From: Mycolicibacterium baixiangningiae
Lineage (GTDB): Bacteria > Actinomycetota > Actinomycetes > Mycobacteriales > Mycobacteriaceae
DNA length: 64,000 nt
Reading direction: 5' to 3'
NCBI RefSeq assembly: GCF_016313185.1
Contig: NZ_CP066218.1
Span: 186,001-250,000 of the forward strand
The notes under the pieces are model-generated. The model had not been told where the DNA came from, did no database searches, and saw only the letters and a program-made list of their open reading frames with translations. A program made the position numbers and the translations under genes. Shown in pieces: positions 31,145-40,218 of this stretch. The first letter of the stretch is position 1, and every line of letters begins with the position of its first letter.

Positions 31145-31209
31145 GCGTTGACTCTGCGGCACTGGCGCGAAAGTGCGAGTGCGCCGCGCCATCATCACAG
31201 AGTCAACGC
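31145..31209. repeat. 65-bp palindrome between convergent genes (12-bp arms)
   Basis: GCGTTGACTCTG (31145-31156) pairs perfectly with CAGAGTCAACGC (31198-31209) around a 41-bp centre that has further GC pairing. It starts 2 bp after the ricR stop and ends right at the stop codon of the convergent gene, filling the gap. It probably works as a terminator for both strands. Confidence 0.7.
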
Positions 31210-31509
31210 TCAGTTCCCGAGTTCCTCTTCGAGTCGCTCGACTTTGGCGGTCAACTGGCCGGTGAAACCGGGCCGGATGTCGGCCTTGAGGACCAGGCTG
31301 ACCCGCGGGGACACCGCCGCCACCGCATCGACGGCCCGCTTGACGACGGCCATCACCTCGTCCCACTCACCCTCGATGTTCGTGAACATCGCGTTCGTCT
31401 CGTTCGGCAGACCGGATGCCCGCACCACGCGGATCGCCGCCGCCACGGCCTCGCGCACCCCGCCGGTCTCGTCGCCACCGGTCGGGCTCACGCTGAACGC
31501 CACAAGCAT
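31210..31509 (-). CDS. MTH1187/YkoF-type thiamine-binding family protein
   Basis: The 99-aa protein shows the family's pattern: an opening strand [10 protein letters not shown], then [39 protein letters not shown] and a late strand [12 protein letters not shown]. Members are small alpha/beta tetramers that bind thiamine or related ligands. The palindrome adjoins its stop. The single-gene unit faces ricR. Confidence 0.8.
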   Translation of the reverse strand: MLVAFSVSPTGGDETGGVREAVAAAIRVVRASGLPNETNAMFTNIEGEWDEVMAVVKRAVDAVAAVSPRVSLVLKADIRPGFTGQLTAKVERLEEELGN

Positions 31510-31690
31510 GGGCCCAGGATGCCACGCGGGACCTCGGCGGACGTAACGCCCATCACCCCCGGTCGCGATGAACCGAGCAGGTCAGTGGCCGTGACCACAT
31601 CGGAGACATTGGTGGCCGTCCCTGTGCGCGGGGGTCGCTGACCGGCGTCCTGTGCAACACTGGGTTTTGATCTGTGACTGGAGGTATCGC

Positions 31691-32674
31691 ATGCCGCAGC
31701 GGACTGTGCGGAAGCTGACCACCGCGATCTTCGCGGCCGGACTCTTGGGAGGACTGGCGCTGGGCGCCCCGTCGGCGCTGGCCCAGCCCGCGCCACCACC
31801 CCCGCCGCCACCGGTGAACCCGATCGCGCCGCCGCCACCGCCGGCCAACCCGTACGCGTTCCCGGCACCGGCCGTGGCGAACCCGTACGCGCCGACCGCG
31901 CAGCCGCTGCCCATCCCCGAGGGCACCCCGGCCGGCCAGAACCCGACCCCCTACGTCGGGCAACCGGTGTTCGCACCGCCGACGTTCAACCCGGTCGACG
32001 GTTCGATCGCCGGGGCGGCCAAGCCGATCTACATCGACTTCCAGCGGCCGATCGCGAACCGCCAGCTCGCCGAGGACGCGATCCACATCTCCTCGAACCC
32101 GCCAGTGCCCGGCCGGTTCTACTGGACCAGCGACACCCAGGTGCGCTGGCGGCCGCAGGACTTCTGGCCGGCGGGCACGGTGGTCAACATCGACGCGTCG
32201 GGCACCAAGTCCAGCTTCACCGTCCCCGAGCAACTTGTCGCCACGATCGACAACGCCACCAAGGAGATGGAGATCGTGCGCAACGGGGAGGTGGTGGAGA
32301 CCTTCCCCATCTCGATGGGCAAAAAGGGTTACGACACCAAGAACGGCACCTACTACGTGCTGGAGAAGTTCGCCGACATCGTGATGGACTCCTCCACCTA
32401 CGGTGTGCCGGTCGATGACCCGTCCGGGGAGGGTTACAAGCTCAAGGTGCAGGACGCGGTACGCATCGACAACAGCGGCGTCTTCGTGCACAGCGCGCCC
32501 TGGTCGGTGGGTGCGCAGGGCAACAGCAACGTCAGCCACGGATGCATCAATCTCGCACCCGAGGACGCCCAGTGGTTCTACGACAACTTCGGCAGCGGTG
32601 ACGCGGTCGTGATCAAGAACTCGACCGGCTCCTACACCCAGCCCGACGGTGCCTCCGACTGGCAGATGTTCTGA
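31691..32674 (+). CDS. L,D-transpeptidase (YkuD family), Rv0192-like
   Basis: The 327-aa protein makes 3-3 cross-links in peptidoglycan or attaches proteins to it. It has a signal peptide (about 1-31), a Pro-rich linker (33-80), an Ig-like bacterial domain (about 105-180) and a YkuD catalytic domain (about 182-312) with His267 (VFVHSAPWS) and SHGCINL (nucleophile Cys285). TGGAGG lies 5 bp before ATG 31691; the frame continues upstream but without a good start. Order and domain layout match Rv0192. Confidence 0.92.
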   Translation: MPQRTVRKLTTAIFAAGLLGGLALGAPSALAQPAPPPPPPPVNPIAPPPPPANPYAFPAPAVANPYAPTAQPLPIPEGTPAGQNPTPYVGQPVFAPPTFNPVDGSIAGAAKPIYIDFQRPIANRQLAEDAIHISSNPPVPGRFYWTSDTQVRWRPQDFWPAGTVVNIDASGTKSSFTVPEQLVATIDNATKEMEIVRNGEVVETFPISMGKKGYDTKNGTYYVLEKFADIVMDSSTYGVPVDDPSGEGYKLKVQDAVRIDNSGVFVHSAPWSVGAQGNSNVSHGCINLAPEDAQWFYDNFGSGDAVVIKNSTGSYTQPDGASDWQMF

Positions 32675-32772
32675 CCTGAGTCCCGTTCGGCGCCGCCGGC
32701 CCGCCGGCGCGTGTCACGATGGGTGCGGCCGGCCGTCGCACCGGCGGCCGGTGACCTGCCGAGAGTTAGCCG

Positions 32773-33729
32773 ATGCCCGGTGCCGACAAGGCGACAGCAC
32801 GCACGGTCGCGGTGATCGTGCTGATCCTGCTCGCCGGTGTCGGCCTGCGGGGCCAACTCCCCGGTGCAGAACGCACCGCTGACGAACCGGTCGAACCCGG
32901 GGCCGGCCCGCTCATCGCGGTGGTGGTGATGCTGGCACTGTCGATGGCCGTCATCGCCGTCTCGGTCGTCAGCCAGTCGCGTGACCCCGTCGTCCGCCCG
33001 GAGACCAGCGGCGATCTGCCTCGCGAGCGCGGTGGCGACGGCAGGCGATGGACGTGGCGGATGGCGCTCGTGGTTGCCGGGGCGCTGGCGGTGTGGCTGC
33101 TGGTCGTGGTGGCGCTGATGCGGCTCGGCGGCTGGCTCGAGGTGCCCACCGACCAACCCGCGGCCCCGTCCTCGGACTCGGACTCGGACCCGGATCCGTC
33201 CGGCGCCGCCGATTCGACGCCCCCACCCGACGAGGAGGAGGCGCCGGGGTCCGTCGACGTGTTCGGGTACTTCGCCGGTGCCGCAGTCCTGTTCGTCATG
33301 CTGTCGGTGATCGCCACGATGATCGGCCGCACCAAGCGGCGGCGTCCGGCAGCAGCCGCGGCCGTCGCCGCCGACGGTGAGGTGGCGCCGGTCAGCGGAA
33401 CCCGGTCGCTCGCACGCGCCGCCGAACGCGGGCTGATCGCGATCGGTGACCTCAGCCGCGAACCGCGGGAGGCGATCATCGCCTGCTACGCAGCGATGGA
33501 GCGGGAGCTCGGCAAATCCCCCAGCGCGATGCCGCTGGACTCCGACACCCCATCGGAGGTGCTGGCCCGCGCCGTCGACCGCAACCTGCTGCACGGAGGG
33601 AACGCGACCGAACTCGTCGACCTCTTCGAGGAAGCCCGGTTCAGCACGCACGTGATGGGTGAGGAACACCGTGAGGCCGCAGTGCAGGTACTGCAACTCG
33701 TGCTGCGCGAACTGCAGGACGCGGCATGA
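32773..33729 (+). CDS. DUF4129 domain membrane protein
   Basis: The 318-aa protein has an N-terminal helix, further helices near 50, 100 and 170, and an Asp/Pro/Ser-rich loop (about 135-160). The C-terminal DUF4129 domain (about 220-318) has the family run A-I-I-A-C-Y-A-A-M-E-R-E-L and A-R-A-V-D-R-N-L. DUF4129 proteins often accompany MoxR and DUF58 genes and transglutaminase-like proteins. It is the first gene of a five-gene operon and overlaps the next by four bases. Confidence 0.78.
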   Translation: MPGADKATARTVAVIVLILLAGVGLRGQLPGAERTADEPVEPGAGPLIAVVVMLALSMAVIAVSVVSQSRDPVVRPETSGDLPRERGGDGRRWTWRMALVVAGALAVWLLVVVALMRLGGWLEVPTDQPAAPSSDSDSDPDPSGAADSTPPPDEEEAPGSVDVFGYFAGAAVLFVMLSVIATMIGRTKRRRPAAAAAVAADGEVAPVSGTRSLARAAERGLIAIGDLSREPREAIIACYAAMERELGKSPSAMPLDSDTPSEVLARAVDRNLLHGGNATELVDLFEEARFSTHVMGEEHREAAVQVLQLVLRELQDAA

Positions 33730-34211
33730 CCCGCCTGATCGCCGTCGCGCTCCTCGTGCTCGCCGGCGTCGAGATCTACGCCGTCGCCCGGCTCGACCGC
33801 GACGACGTGCTGACGGTGTCCGGTGTCGTGCTGGCCGGCGCGCTGATCGCGGTGCGCTGCGCGTTGGCGGGCGACCGGGCGCCGTCGCCGGTCGCCACCG
33901 AGTCCGACGAGCGGCAGGCGGCGCTGCGTCGCTGGGTGGACCGGACGGAGACCCTGGTCGGCTGGTCGGAGGCCACCCGATCGGATTGGGACCGGCGGCT
34001 GCGGCCGATGCTGGCGCGCCAGTTCGAGCTCGCGACCGGTCAACGAAAAGCCAGAGATGCCAGAGCTTTCCAGGCGACCGGCCAGATGCTGTTCGGGCCG
34101 CAGCTGTGGCAGTGGGTGGATCCGGAGAACGTCTCGCGCACCGGTGCGGACGAACCGGGTCCGGGGCGGGCGGCGCTCGACGAGATCCTGCGGCGGCTGG
34201 AACGGGTGTGA
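33726..34211 (+). CDS. Hypothetical membrane protein in MoxR cluster
   Basis: The 161-aa protein has two N-terminal membrane helices (about 2-20 and 28-47), then a soluble charged domain with W-V-D-R-T-E-T-L and RRLRPMLARQFELATGQRK. No family was recognised. It overlaps the DUF4129 gene (ATGA) and is followed after 10 bp by a duplicated start region of the moxR gene, so it belongs to the same operon. Confidence 0.7.
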   Translation: MTRLIAVALLVLAGVEIYAVARLDRDDVLTVSGVVLAGALIAVRCALAGDRAPSPVATESDERQAALRRWVDRTETLVGWSEATRSDWDRRLRPMLARQFELATGQRKARDARAFQATGQMLFGPQLWQWVDPENVSRTGADEPGPGRAALDEILRRLERV

Positions 34212-34221
34212 CGGGGGGAAT

Positions 34222-34260
34222 ATGAACATGCCGGTGGCGAGATGAACATGCCGGTGGCGA
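34222..34260 (+). repeat. Tandem duplication of the moxR start region
   Basis: The 19-bp sequence ATGAACATGCCGGTGGCGA occurs at 34222-34240 and again at 34242-34260. The first copy, preceded by the G-run Shine-Dalgarno at 34213-34219, forms a 7-codon frame (MNMPVAR) whose TGA (34243-34245) overlaps the ATG of the second copy. The moxR gene is therefore entered by coupling from a micro-ORF. Confidence 0.8.
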
Positions 34261-35207
34261 CCACGACGTCGCACTGCGAGGCGGTCCTCGACGAGATCGG
34301 ATCGGTGGTCGTCGGTAAACGCCGCGCGCTCACGCTGATCCTGACCGCGGTGCTGGCCCGCGGCCACGTCCTCATCGAGGACCTGCCGGGGCTCGGCAAG
34401 ACTTTGATCGCGCGGTCGTTTGCCGCCGCGCTCGGATTGCAGTTCACCCGTGTGCAATTCACACCGGACCTGCTGCCCGCCGATCTGCTCGGCTCGACCA
34501 TCTACGACATGCAGTCCGGCCGTTTCGAATTCCGGCGGGGCCCGATCTTCACCAACCTGCTGCTCGCCGACGAGATCAACCGGACACCGCCGAAGACGCA
34601 GGCCGCCCTGCTGGAGGCGATGGCCGAACGGCAGGTCAGCATCGACGGCACCACCCACCGACTGCCCGCGCCCTTTCTGGTGCTGGCGACGGACAACCCA
34701 ATCGAGTACGAGGGCACCTACCCGCTGCCCGAGGCGCAACTCGACCGCTTCGCCGTCCGGCTCGAACTGCGCTATCTCTCTGCGCCCGACGAGGTCTCGA
34801 TGCTGCGCCGCCGGCTCGACCGGGGTTCGGCGGAGCCGACCGTGCAGCGGGTGGTCGACGGGCCGGAGCTGCTGGCCATGCAGGAGTCGGTGGAGCAGGT
34901 CACGGTCCACGACGATGTCCTTCAGTACGTGGTGTCGCTCGCGGCGGCGTCGCGTCAGCACCCGCAGATCGCCGTCGGTGCGAGTCCACGCGCCGAACTC
35001 GACCTCGTACAACTCGCACGGGCCAGGGCGCTGCTGGCCGGCCGCGACTACGTGATCCCCGAAGACGTCAAATCGCTGGCCGTCCCGGTGCTGGCCCACC
35101 GGATCAGCCTGCGGCCGGAGATGTGGGTCCGGCGGGTGCAGGGCGCCGACGTGGTCGACGAGCTGCTGCGCCGTCTTCCGGTGCCCCGGACCGGCAGCGC
35201 ACAGTGA
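34242..35207 (+). CDS. MoxR family AAA+ ATPase
   Basis: The 321-aa protein has Walker A GLGKT (50-54), Walker B LLLADEINR (Asp110-Glu111) and the MoxR pattern VQFTPDLLPADLLGS. The sensor part, ATDNPIEYEGTYPLPEAQLDRF, and the lid domain follow. MoxR proteins act as chaperones for VWA/DUF58-type partners, and the DUF58 gene follows with a GTGA overlap. ATG 34242 is the second copy of the duplicated start; the first copy opens another frame. Confidence 0.88.
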   Translation: MNMPVATTTSHCEAVLDEIGSVVVGKRRALTLILTAVLARGHVLIEDLPGLGKTLIARSFAAALGLQFTRVQFTPDLLPADLLGSTIYDMQSGRFEFRRGPIFTNLLLADEINRTPPKTQAALLEAMAERQVSIDGTTHRLPAPFLVLATDNPIEYEGTYPLPEAQLDRFAVRLELRYLSAPDEVSMLRRRLDRGSAEPTVQRVVDGPELLAMQESVEQVTVHDDVLQYVVSLAAASRQHPQIAVGASPRAELDLVQLARARALLAGRDYVIPEDVKSLAVPVLAHRISLRPEMWVRRVQGADVVDELLRRLPVPRTGSAQ

Positions 35208-36433
35208 GTTGCCCCGTCGAATTACATTGGCGGGCATCGGCATTGACGCGGGCGCTCGCCACCTGCGCCGCCGCCGCGCTCGCAGCGGGATTGCTCACGA
35301 CGCGGTGGGAGGTGGTGGTGTTCGCCGCACCCCTGCTGGGCGTCCTGTGCTCGGTCGGATGGCAGCCCCGCCCGCCGGCCGTCCACGTGCACAGCAGTTC
35401 GCCGTTGCAGCGGTGCTTCGAAACCGAACCCACCACTGTCGACGTCTGGGCCGTCGCCGACGACGGCAGCGACGTCACGCTGACCGCGTCCACCGTCGGC
35501 GGAGCGGCCCTCGGCACCCTCACCGACGGTGCGCGGCTGACCGCGACGGTGACCGCGGCACGGTGGGGCCGCTATCCGGTGCGTGCGCAGGTGCGCGTGA
35601 CGGGACGGGGTGGTCTGCTCGAGGGGACGGGGTCCGTGGATGCCACGCATGTGTGCGTGTTTCCGCTCGCGCCCGCGCAATCGGTCACCGTCCCGCGCAC
35701 CGACCTGCTCGACCGGCTCGGCACCCACCTCACCCGCCACCTTGGTCCCGGCGTCGAATACGCCGACATCCGCGGCTACGTGCCGGGCGATCAGCTCCGC
35801 ACGGTGAACTGGCCTGTCAGCGCCCGGCGCCGCAGCCTGCACGTCACACAGCGGTTGACCGACCGGTCCGCCGACATCGTCGTCCTCGTCGACACCTATC
35901 CGCAGCCGACCGGCCCGGCCACCGCGGCGACCGAGCGGATCGCCCGCGGCGCCGTGCAGGTGGTGCAGAGCGCCCTGCGCTACGGCGACCGGGCCGGCCT
36001 GGTCACGCTCGGCAGCCGGCGCACCCGGTGGCTCGCCGCCGACATCGGCCAGCGGCAGTTCTACCGCATCCTCGACGTGCTGATGGCGGCAGTCGAATCC
36101 GATTCCACCACAGGAACTCTCGCCCCGCAGGCCGCGGTGCCGCCCGGGGCGATCGTCGTCGCCTTCTCCACGATGCTCGATACCGAGTTCGCGCTCGCAC
36201 TGATCGATCTGCGCAAACGCGGGCACACCGTCGTCGCGGTCGACGTCCTCGAGGGCAGCCCACTGGTCGGTGACCGGGACGCCCTCGTCGACCGGATGTG
36301 GACGTTGCAGCGCTCGTTCATGTACCGCGACATGGGGACCATCGGCGTGGACGTGGTGTCCTGGCCGTCGGACGTCACCCTCGACCAGGCGATGGCGCTG
36401 ACACCCCGGCGCAGAAGCGGGGTCCGACGGTGA
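35204..36433 (+). CDS. DUF58 domain protein
   Basis: The 409-aa protein has two N-terminal hydrophobic segments (about 15-50), a beta-rich domain and then the DUF58 region with VEYADIRGYVPGDQLRTVNWPVSARRRSLHV. A VWA-like fold follows, with a VLVDTYPQP strand in place of the metal-binding DxSxS motif. GTG 35204 overlaps the moxR stop; the frame is open further upstream inside moxR but without need. It is the expected partner of the MoxR ATPase at the membrane. Confidence 0.82.
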   Translation: MSCPVELHWRASALTRALATCAAAALAAGLLTTRWEVVVFAAPLLGVLCSVGWQPRPPAVHVHSSSPLQRCFETEPTTVDVWAVADDGSDVTLTASTVGGAALGTLTDGARLTATVTAARWGRYPVRAQVRVTGRGGLLEGTGSVDATHVCVFPLAPAQSVTVPRTDLLDRLGTHLTRHLGPGVEYADIRGYVPGDQLRTVNWPVSARRRSLHVTQRLTDRSADIVVLVDTYPQPTGPATAATERIARGAVQVVQSALRYGDRAGLVTLGSRRTRWLAADIGQRQFYRILDVLMAAVESDSTTGTLAPQAAVPPGAIVVAFSTMLDTEFALALIDLRKRGHTVVAVDVLEGSPLVGDRDALVDRMWTLQRSFMYRDMGTIGVDVVSWPSDVTLDQAMALTPRRRSGVRR

Positions 36434-36840
36434 AACCGTTGCTGCCCACGGCGTTCGGCGTGCTGATGGTCTCGGCGGTGGCCTACCGCGCCGACGGGGC
36501 CACGCTCCTCGTCGCGGTGACGGCACTGGCCGCGGTGGCGGTGTCGGTGTGGTGGCGGCCTGCGGCGACCGTCGCGGTACTGCTCACGGTGTGCGCGGCC
36601 GTACTCGACGCGACCGCACCCATGTCCACCGCCCTGGCCGGGTTGGCCGCCGCCGCATACCTCGTGCTTCGACACGGCGACGGGCGGGCCACACCGCCGA
36701 CGATGGTCGCGGCCGTGGCGTTCGCGCTGACCGCCACGGCGGTGGTGGTGCTGCCTGTGGACGTTCCGTGGCTACCGCTGGCGGCGCCGCTGGCACTGTT
36801 GGCCGGGTACGTGCTGGCGTTGCGGCCCTACCACCGGTGA
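36430..36840 (+). CDS. Small hydrophobic membrane protein of MoxR cluster
   Basis: The 136-aa protein consists largely of four to five membrane helices with few charged residues. GTG 36430 overlaps the DUF58 stop. No family was recognised; similar small membrane proteins close many MoxR-DUF58 operons. Its stop codon directly abuts a 49-bp palindrome that separates it from the convergent zmp1 gene. Confidence 0.7.
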   Translation: MKPLLPTAFGVLMVSAVAYRADGATLLVAVTALAAVAVSVWWRPAATVAVLLTVCAAVLDATAPMSTALAGLAAAAYLVLRHGDGRATPPTMVAAVAFALTATAVVVLPVDVPWLPLAAPLALLAGYVLALRPYHR

Positions 36841-36887
36841 TTTCGGCGTGCTGAGTCGCGCTGAGCGCGACCGCGCACGCCGAAATC
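36839..36887. repeat. 49-bp palindromic element, copy A
   Basis: The arms GATTTCGGCGTGC (36839-36851) and GCACGCCGAAATC (36875-36887) are perfect. An inner stem, GTCGCGCT-G-AGCGCGAC, makes the whole element nearly one continuous palindrome. It begins on the stop codon of the upstream plus-strand gene and ends 1 bp before the zmp1 stop. A second copy lies at 40219. Confidence 0.85.
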
Positions 36888-36888
36888 G

Positions 36889-38871
36889 CTAGTTCCAGAT
36901 GCGTACGCGGCGCTCGGGATCTAGATACAGCGCGTCGGATTTGTCGACTTCGAACGCCTCGTAGAACGCGTCGAGGTTGCGGATGACACCGTTGCAGCGG
37001 AACTCCGGCGGCGAATGCGGATCGGTCGCCAGCCGCCGGATCGCTTCGGCGGAGCGGTATTTGGTGCGCCACACCTGCGCCCAGCCGATGAACACCCGCT
37101 GCACACCGGTCAACCCGTCGATCACCGGAGCCGGCTCGCCTTTCAGCGACAGCTCATACGCGAGCAGCGCGATCGACAGCCCGCCGAGATCGCCGATGTT
37201 CTCGCCGACGGTGAACGCGCCGTTCACGTGATGGCCGTTGGTGTCGGCGAGTTCCCTGGGCGTGTACAGCTCGTACTGTTCGATCAGCGCCTTCGTGCGG
37301 GCGCCGAACTCGGTGCGGTCCTCATCGGTCCACCAGTCCACCAGGTTGCCGTCACCGTCGTACTTGGCGCCCTGATCGTCGAAACCGTGTCCGATCTCGT
37401 GGCCGATCACCGCGCCGATCCCGCCGTAGTTGGCGGCGTCGTCGGCGTCGGCGTCGAAGAACGGCGGCTGCAGAATCGCTGCGGGGAAGACGATCTCGTT
37501 CATGCCCGGGTTGTAGTAGGCGTTGACCGTCTGCGGCGTCATGAACCACTCGTCGCGGTCCACCGGCCCGCCGAGCTTGTGCAGTTCCCGGTCGGAGGCC
37601 AGCTGGTAGCCGCGGCGGTAGTTGCCGTAGAGGTCGTCGCGCTCGATGACCAGCTCGGAATAGTCCTTCCAGTGCGCCGGGTAGCCGATCTTCGGGGTGA
37701 ACTTGTCCAGCTTCGCCAGCGCCTTCTCGCGGGTCTGCGGCGTCATCCACTCCAGCGAGTTGATGCTCACCCGGTAGGCCTCGCGCAGGTTGGCGACCAG
37801 CTCGTCCATCCGCGCCTTGGCATTCGGCGGGAAGTGCCGCTGCACGTAGAGCTTGCCCAGCGCCTCGCCCATCAGGTTCTCCACCACGGAGACCCCGCGC
37901 TTCCAGCGGTCTCGGATCTGCTCGGTGCCCGAGAGCAGGCGGCCGTAGAACGAGAAGTCCTCCTCGACCAGCTCGTCGGTCAGCAGGAACGCCCGGGCGT
38001 GGATGAGCCGCCAGCGGACCCAGTCCTTCCAGTCCTCGAGCGGTTCGGCGGCCCATGCGGCCGCGAACGCGGTGAGGTAGTCGGGCTGGCGCACCACGAC
38101 CTCGGCGACCGCCTCGGGCGTGGCCCCCAGGCCGCCCACCCAGCCGGCCCAGTCGAAGCCGGGGGCCTCGGTCGGCAGGTCGGCGAAGGTGCGCAGGTTG
38201 TAGGTGAGGTCGGCGTCGCGGCGCTTGACGACATCCCAGTGCGCCGCGGCCAGCTTCGTCTCCAGCGCGACGACCCGCTGTGCGGTGTCCTCATGCGAAC
38301 CGCCGTACACCAACGCGAACATCGCCGCGATGTGCCGCGGGTAGGCGGCCAGAATCTCGGCGTGCTGCTCCTCGCGGTAATACGATTCGTCGGGCAGCCC
38401 GATCCCGGACTGGCTGACGTGCAGAAGGTAGCGGGTCGAATCCTTGGAGTCGGTGTCGACGTATGCCCCGGCGCCACCACCGACGCCGGTGCGCTGCAGA
38501 CCGCCGAGGACCGCCGCGAGCGCATCGGGGCTGTCGGCGGCGTCGACGAGCGCGAGTTCGTCGAGCAGCGGCTGCACACCGAGGCGCGCGACCGCGGCCT
38601 CGTCGAGGAAGCTGGCGTACAAGTCGCCGATGCGCTGCTCGTCGGTGCCGGGTGCGCCGCCGGATTCCGCCGCTTCGGTGATCAGGTCGCGGATCTGTTC
38701 CTCGGCCCGGTCGTAGAGGGTGCGGAACGCGCCGTCGGCCGCCCGGTCTGCCGGGATCTCGTATTCGGCCAGCCAGCGGCCGTTGACGTAGCCGAACAGG
38801 TCGTCCTGCGGGCGGGCTTGCGGGTCGACGTAGCTCAGATCCAGACCCGATTTGATCGCTTCAACCGTCAC
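36889..38871 (-). CDS. zmp1: Zinc metallopeptidase Zmp1 (M13 family)
   Basis: The 660-aa protein is of the neprilysin/PepO family. The zinc motif HEIGH lies at 491-495, the third ligand is in GENIGDLGG (Glu557), and NAYYNPGMNEIVFPAAILQPP is the substrate-binding NAxY region. There is no signal peptide, as in M. tuberculosis Zmp1 (Rv0198c, 663 aa), which is exported and affects inflammasome activation in the host. GTG 38871 gives an N-terminus that aligns with known Zmp1; the frame runs 19 codons further without support. Confidence 0.93.
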   Translation of the reverse strand: MTVEAIKSGLDLSYVDPQARPQDDLFGYVNGRWLAEYEIPADRAADGAFRTLYDRAEEQIRDLITEAAESGGAPGTDEQRIGDLYASFLDEAAVARLGVQPLLDELALVDAADSPDALAAVLGGLQRTGVGGGAGAYVDTDSKDSTRYLLHVSQSGIGLPDESYYREEQHAEILAAYPRHIAAMFALVYGGSHEDTAQRVVALETKLAAAHWDVVKRRDADLTYNLRTFADLPTEAPGFDWAGWVGGLGATPEAVAEVVVRQPDYLTAFAAAWAAEPLEDWKDWVRWRLIHARAFLLTDELVEEDFSFYGRLLSGTEQIRDRWKRGVSVVENLMGEALGKLYVQRHFPPNAKARMDELVANLREAYRVSINSLEWMTPQTREKALAKLDKFTPKIGYPAHWKDYSELVIERDDLYGNYRRGYQLASDRELHKLGGPVDRDEWFMTPQTVNAYYNPGMNEIVFPAAILQPPFFDADADDAANYGGIGAVIGHEIGHGFDDQGAKYDGDGNLVDWWTDEDRTEFGARTKALIEQYELYTPRELADTNGHHVNGAFTVGENIGDLGGLSIALLAYELSLKGEPAPVIDGLTGVQRVFIGWAQVWRTKYRSAEAIRRLATDPHSPPEFRCNGVIRNLDAFYEAFEVDKSDALYLDPERRVRIWN

Positions 38872-38911
38872 CCCAACATGTTGCCAGAGGCGCACCGGTA
38901 CCCTCACGGCC

Positions 38912-39526
38912 ATGCCCGACGAGCTCACCGAAGAGCGTGCTCACGCGGACGAATCCGCCGACGACCGGGTGTTCACCGGTTTCGGCATCGCGTCCGCGGT
39001 CCTCGCCGCCCTCTCGGTCGCCGCGGTGGTTCTGGCCGTCATGATCTGGTCCGGACACCGCGAGGATTCCGACGAACGCGTCTACCAGACCCGCGTGCTG
39101 CAGGCCGCCGCCGACTGGACCGGCGTGCTGGTCAACATGAACAAGGACACCGTCGACGCCAGCATGGAGCGCTTGCACGAGAACACCATCGGCGAGCTCA
39201 ACGTGGATTTCGACTCCGCTGTCGAGCCGTACCGCCAACTCGTCCAGCGGTTGCAGACCCGCACGACCGGTCAGGTCGACTCGGTCTCCATCGAATCGCT
39301 CTACCACCCGGTTCCGGGCCCGGACGGTGGCCCCGCGCTGGCGCCGCCGCCGGATCCGCAGCTGTCGTCGTTCGCGTCCCGCACCGATACCGTCCTGGTG
39401 GTCGCGACGTCGCTCAGCGAGAACGCCGGCAACAAGGAGCCGCAGACCGTGCGCTGGACGCTGCGCCTGAATGTCTCCGACGTCGACGGCAAGCTGATGA
39501 TCTCTCGGCTGGAGCCGATCCGATGA
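38912..39526 (+). CDS. Mam/VirB8-like membrane protein, Rv0199-like
   Basis: The 204-aa protein has an acidic cytoplasmic N-terminus, one membrane helix (about 30-52) and an outer domain like those of the Mce-associated proteins (VYQTRVLQAAADWTGVLVNMNKD). It is divergent from zmp1 and overlaps the next gene (ATGA). It matches Rv0199 by place. In M. tuberculosis Rv0199 has been called an orphaned Mce-associated protein, so it may stabilise an Mce complex. Confidence 0.84.
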   Translation: MPDELTEERAHADESADDRVFTGFGIASAVLAALSVAAVVLAVMIWSGHREDSDERVYQTRVLQAAADWTGVLVNMNKDTVDASMERLHENTIGELNVDFDSAVEPYRQLVQRLQTRTTGQVDSVSIESLYHPVPGPDGGPALAPPPDPQLSSFASRTDTVLVVATSLSENAGNKEPQTVRWTLRLNVSDVDGKLMISRLEPIR

Positions 39527-40212
39527 GGAACCGGCTGCGCGTCCTGGTGTTCGACGTGCTGGCGCCCGTCGCGGCCATCGCCGGCCTCGTCTACGTCGGG
39601 CTCGCGCTCGGATGGCCGCTGTGGTGGGTGTCGGTCTGTTCGGTGCTGTGTCTGCTGATCGTGCAGGGCGTGATCGTCAACATCGCGCTGATGCGGCGCG
39701 ACGGCGTCACCGTCGGCACCGACGACGACGGGCCCGGGCTGCGGTTGGCCGTCATGGGCCTGGCCACCGTCGCGCTGATCGCTGCCGTCGTGGTCGGCTA
39801 CCAGCGCTGGACGGTGCCCGACCGTGCGTTCACCGCGGACAGCGCGGAGGTGGTGCGCATCGCCAGCAGCGTCTCCGAGGCCACCGCCACCTTCTCACCG
39901 CAGAGCCCGACGGCCTCGATCGACCGCGCGGCGGCGCAGATGGCGCCCGAGCGGGCCGACGCCTTCAAGGACGAGTTCGCCGGCGTCGCCAAGGAGCTGA
40001 CGAGCAGGAACGTCTCCGCACAGGCCAGCACCGTCTCGGCGGGGGTGGAGGCGATCGGACCGCGGGACGCGAGCGTCGCGGTGGTGCTGCGCGGTACGCA
40101 GAGCGTGCCGGGGCAACCCGTCGACAATGCGGTGCTCGCACTGCGGGTGACGCTGTCGAAGGACGGCGGCCGCTGGCTGGTCGAGGACGTCACGCCGATC
40201 CACGCCCGCTGA
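39523..40212 (+). CDS. Membrane protein, Rv0200-like
   Basis: The 229-aa protein has three hydrophobic segments (about 8-28, 30-52, 70-92) followed by an outer Mam-like domain. The length equals that of M. tuberculosis Rv0200 (229 aa), and it overlaps the Rv0199-like gene by four bases, so the two probably act together. A copy of the 49-bp palindrome follows 6 bp after its stop. Confidence 0.84.
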   Translation: MRNRLRVLVFDVLAPVAAIAGLVYVGLALGWPLWWVSVCSVLCLLIVQGVIVNIALMRRDGVTVGTDDDGPGLRLAVMGLATVALIAAVVVGYQRWTVPDRAFTADSAEVVRIASSVSEATATFSPQSPTASIDRAAAQMAPERADAFKDEFAGVAKELTSRNVSAQASTVSAGVEAIGPRDASVAVVLRGTQSVPGQPVDNAVLALRVTLSKDGGRWLVEDVTPIHAR

Positions 40213-40218
40213 ATCGGT

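Noticed and set aside
37015..38870. Long plus-strand open frame opposite zmp1
   Set aside because: It runs antisense to zmp1 and joins the Rv0200-like gene by chance; only the part from 39523 is supported.
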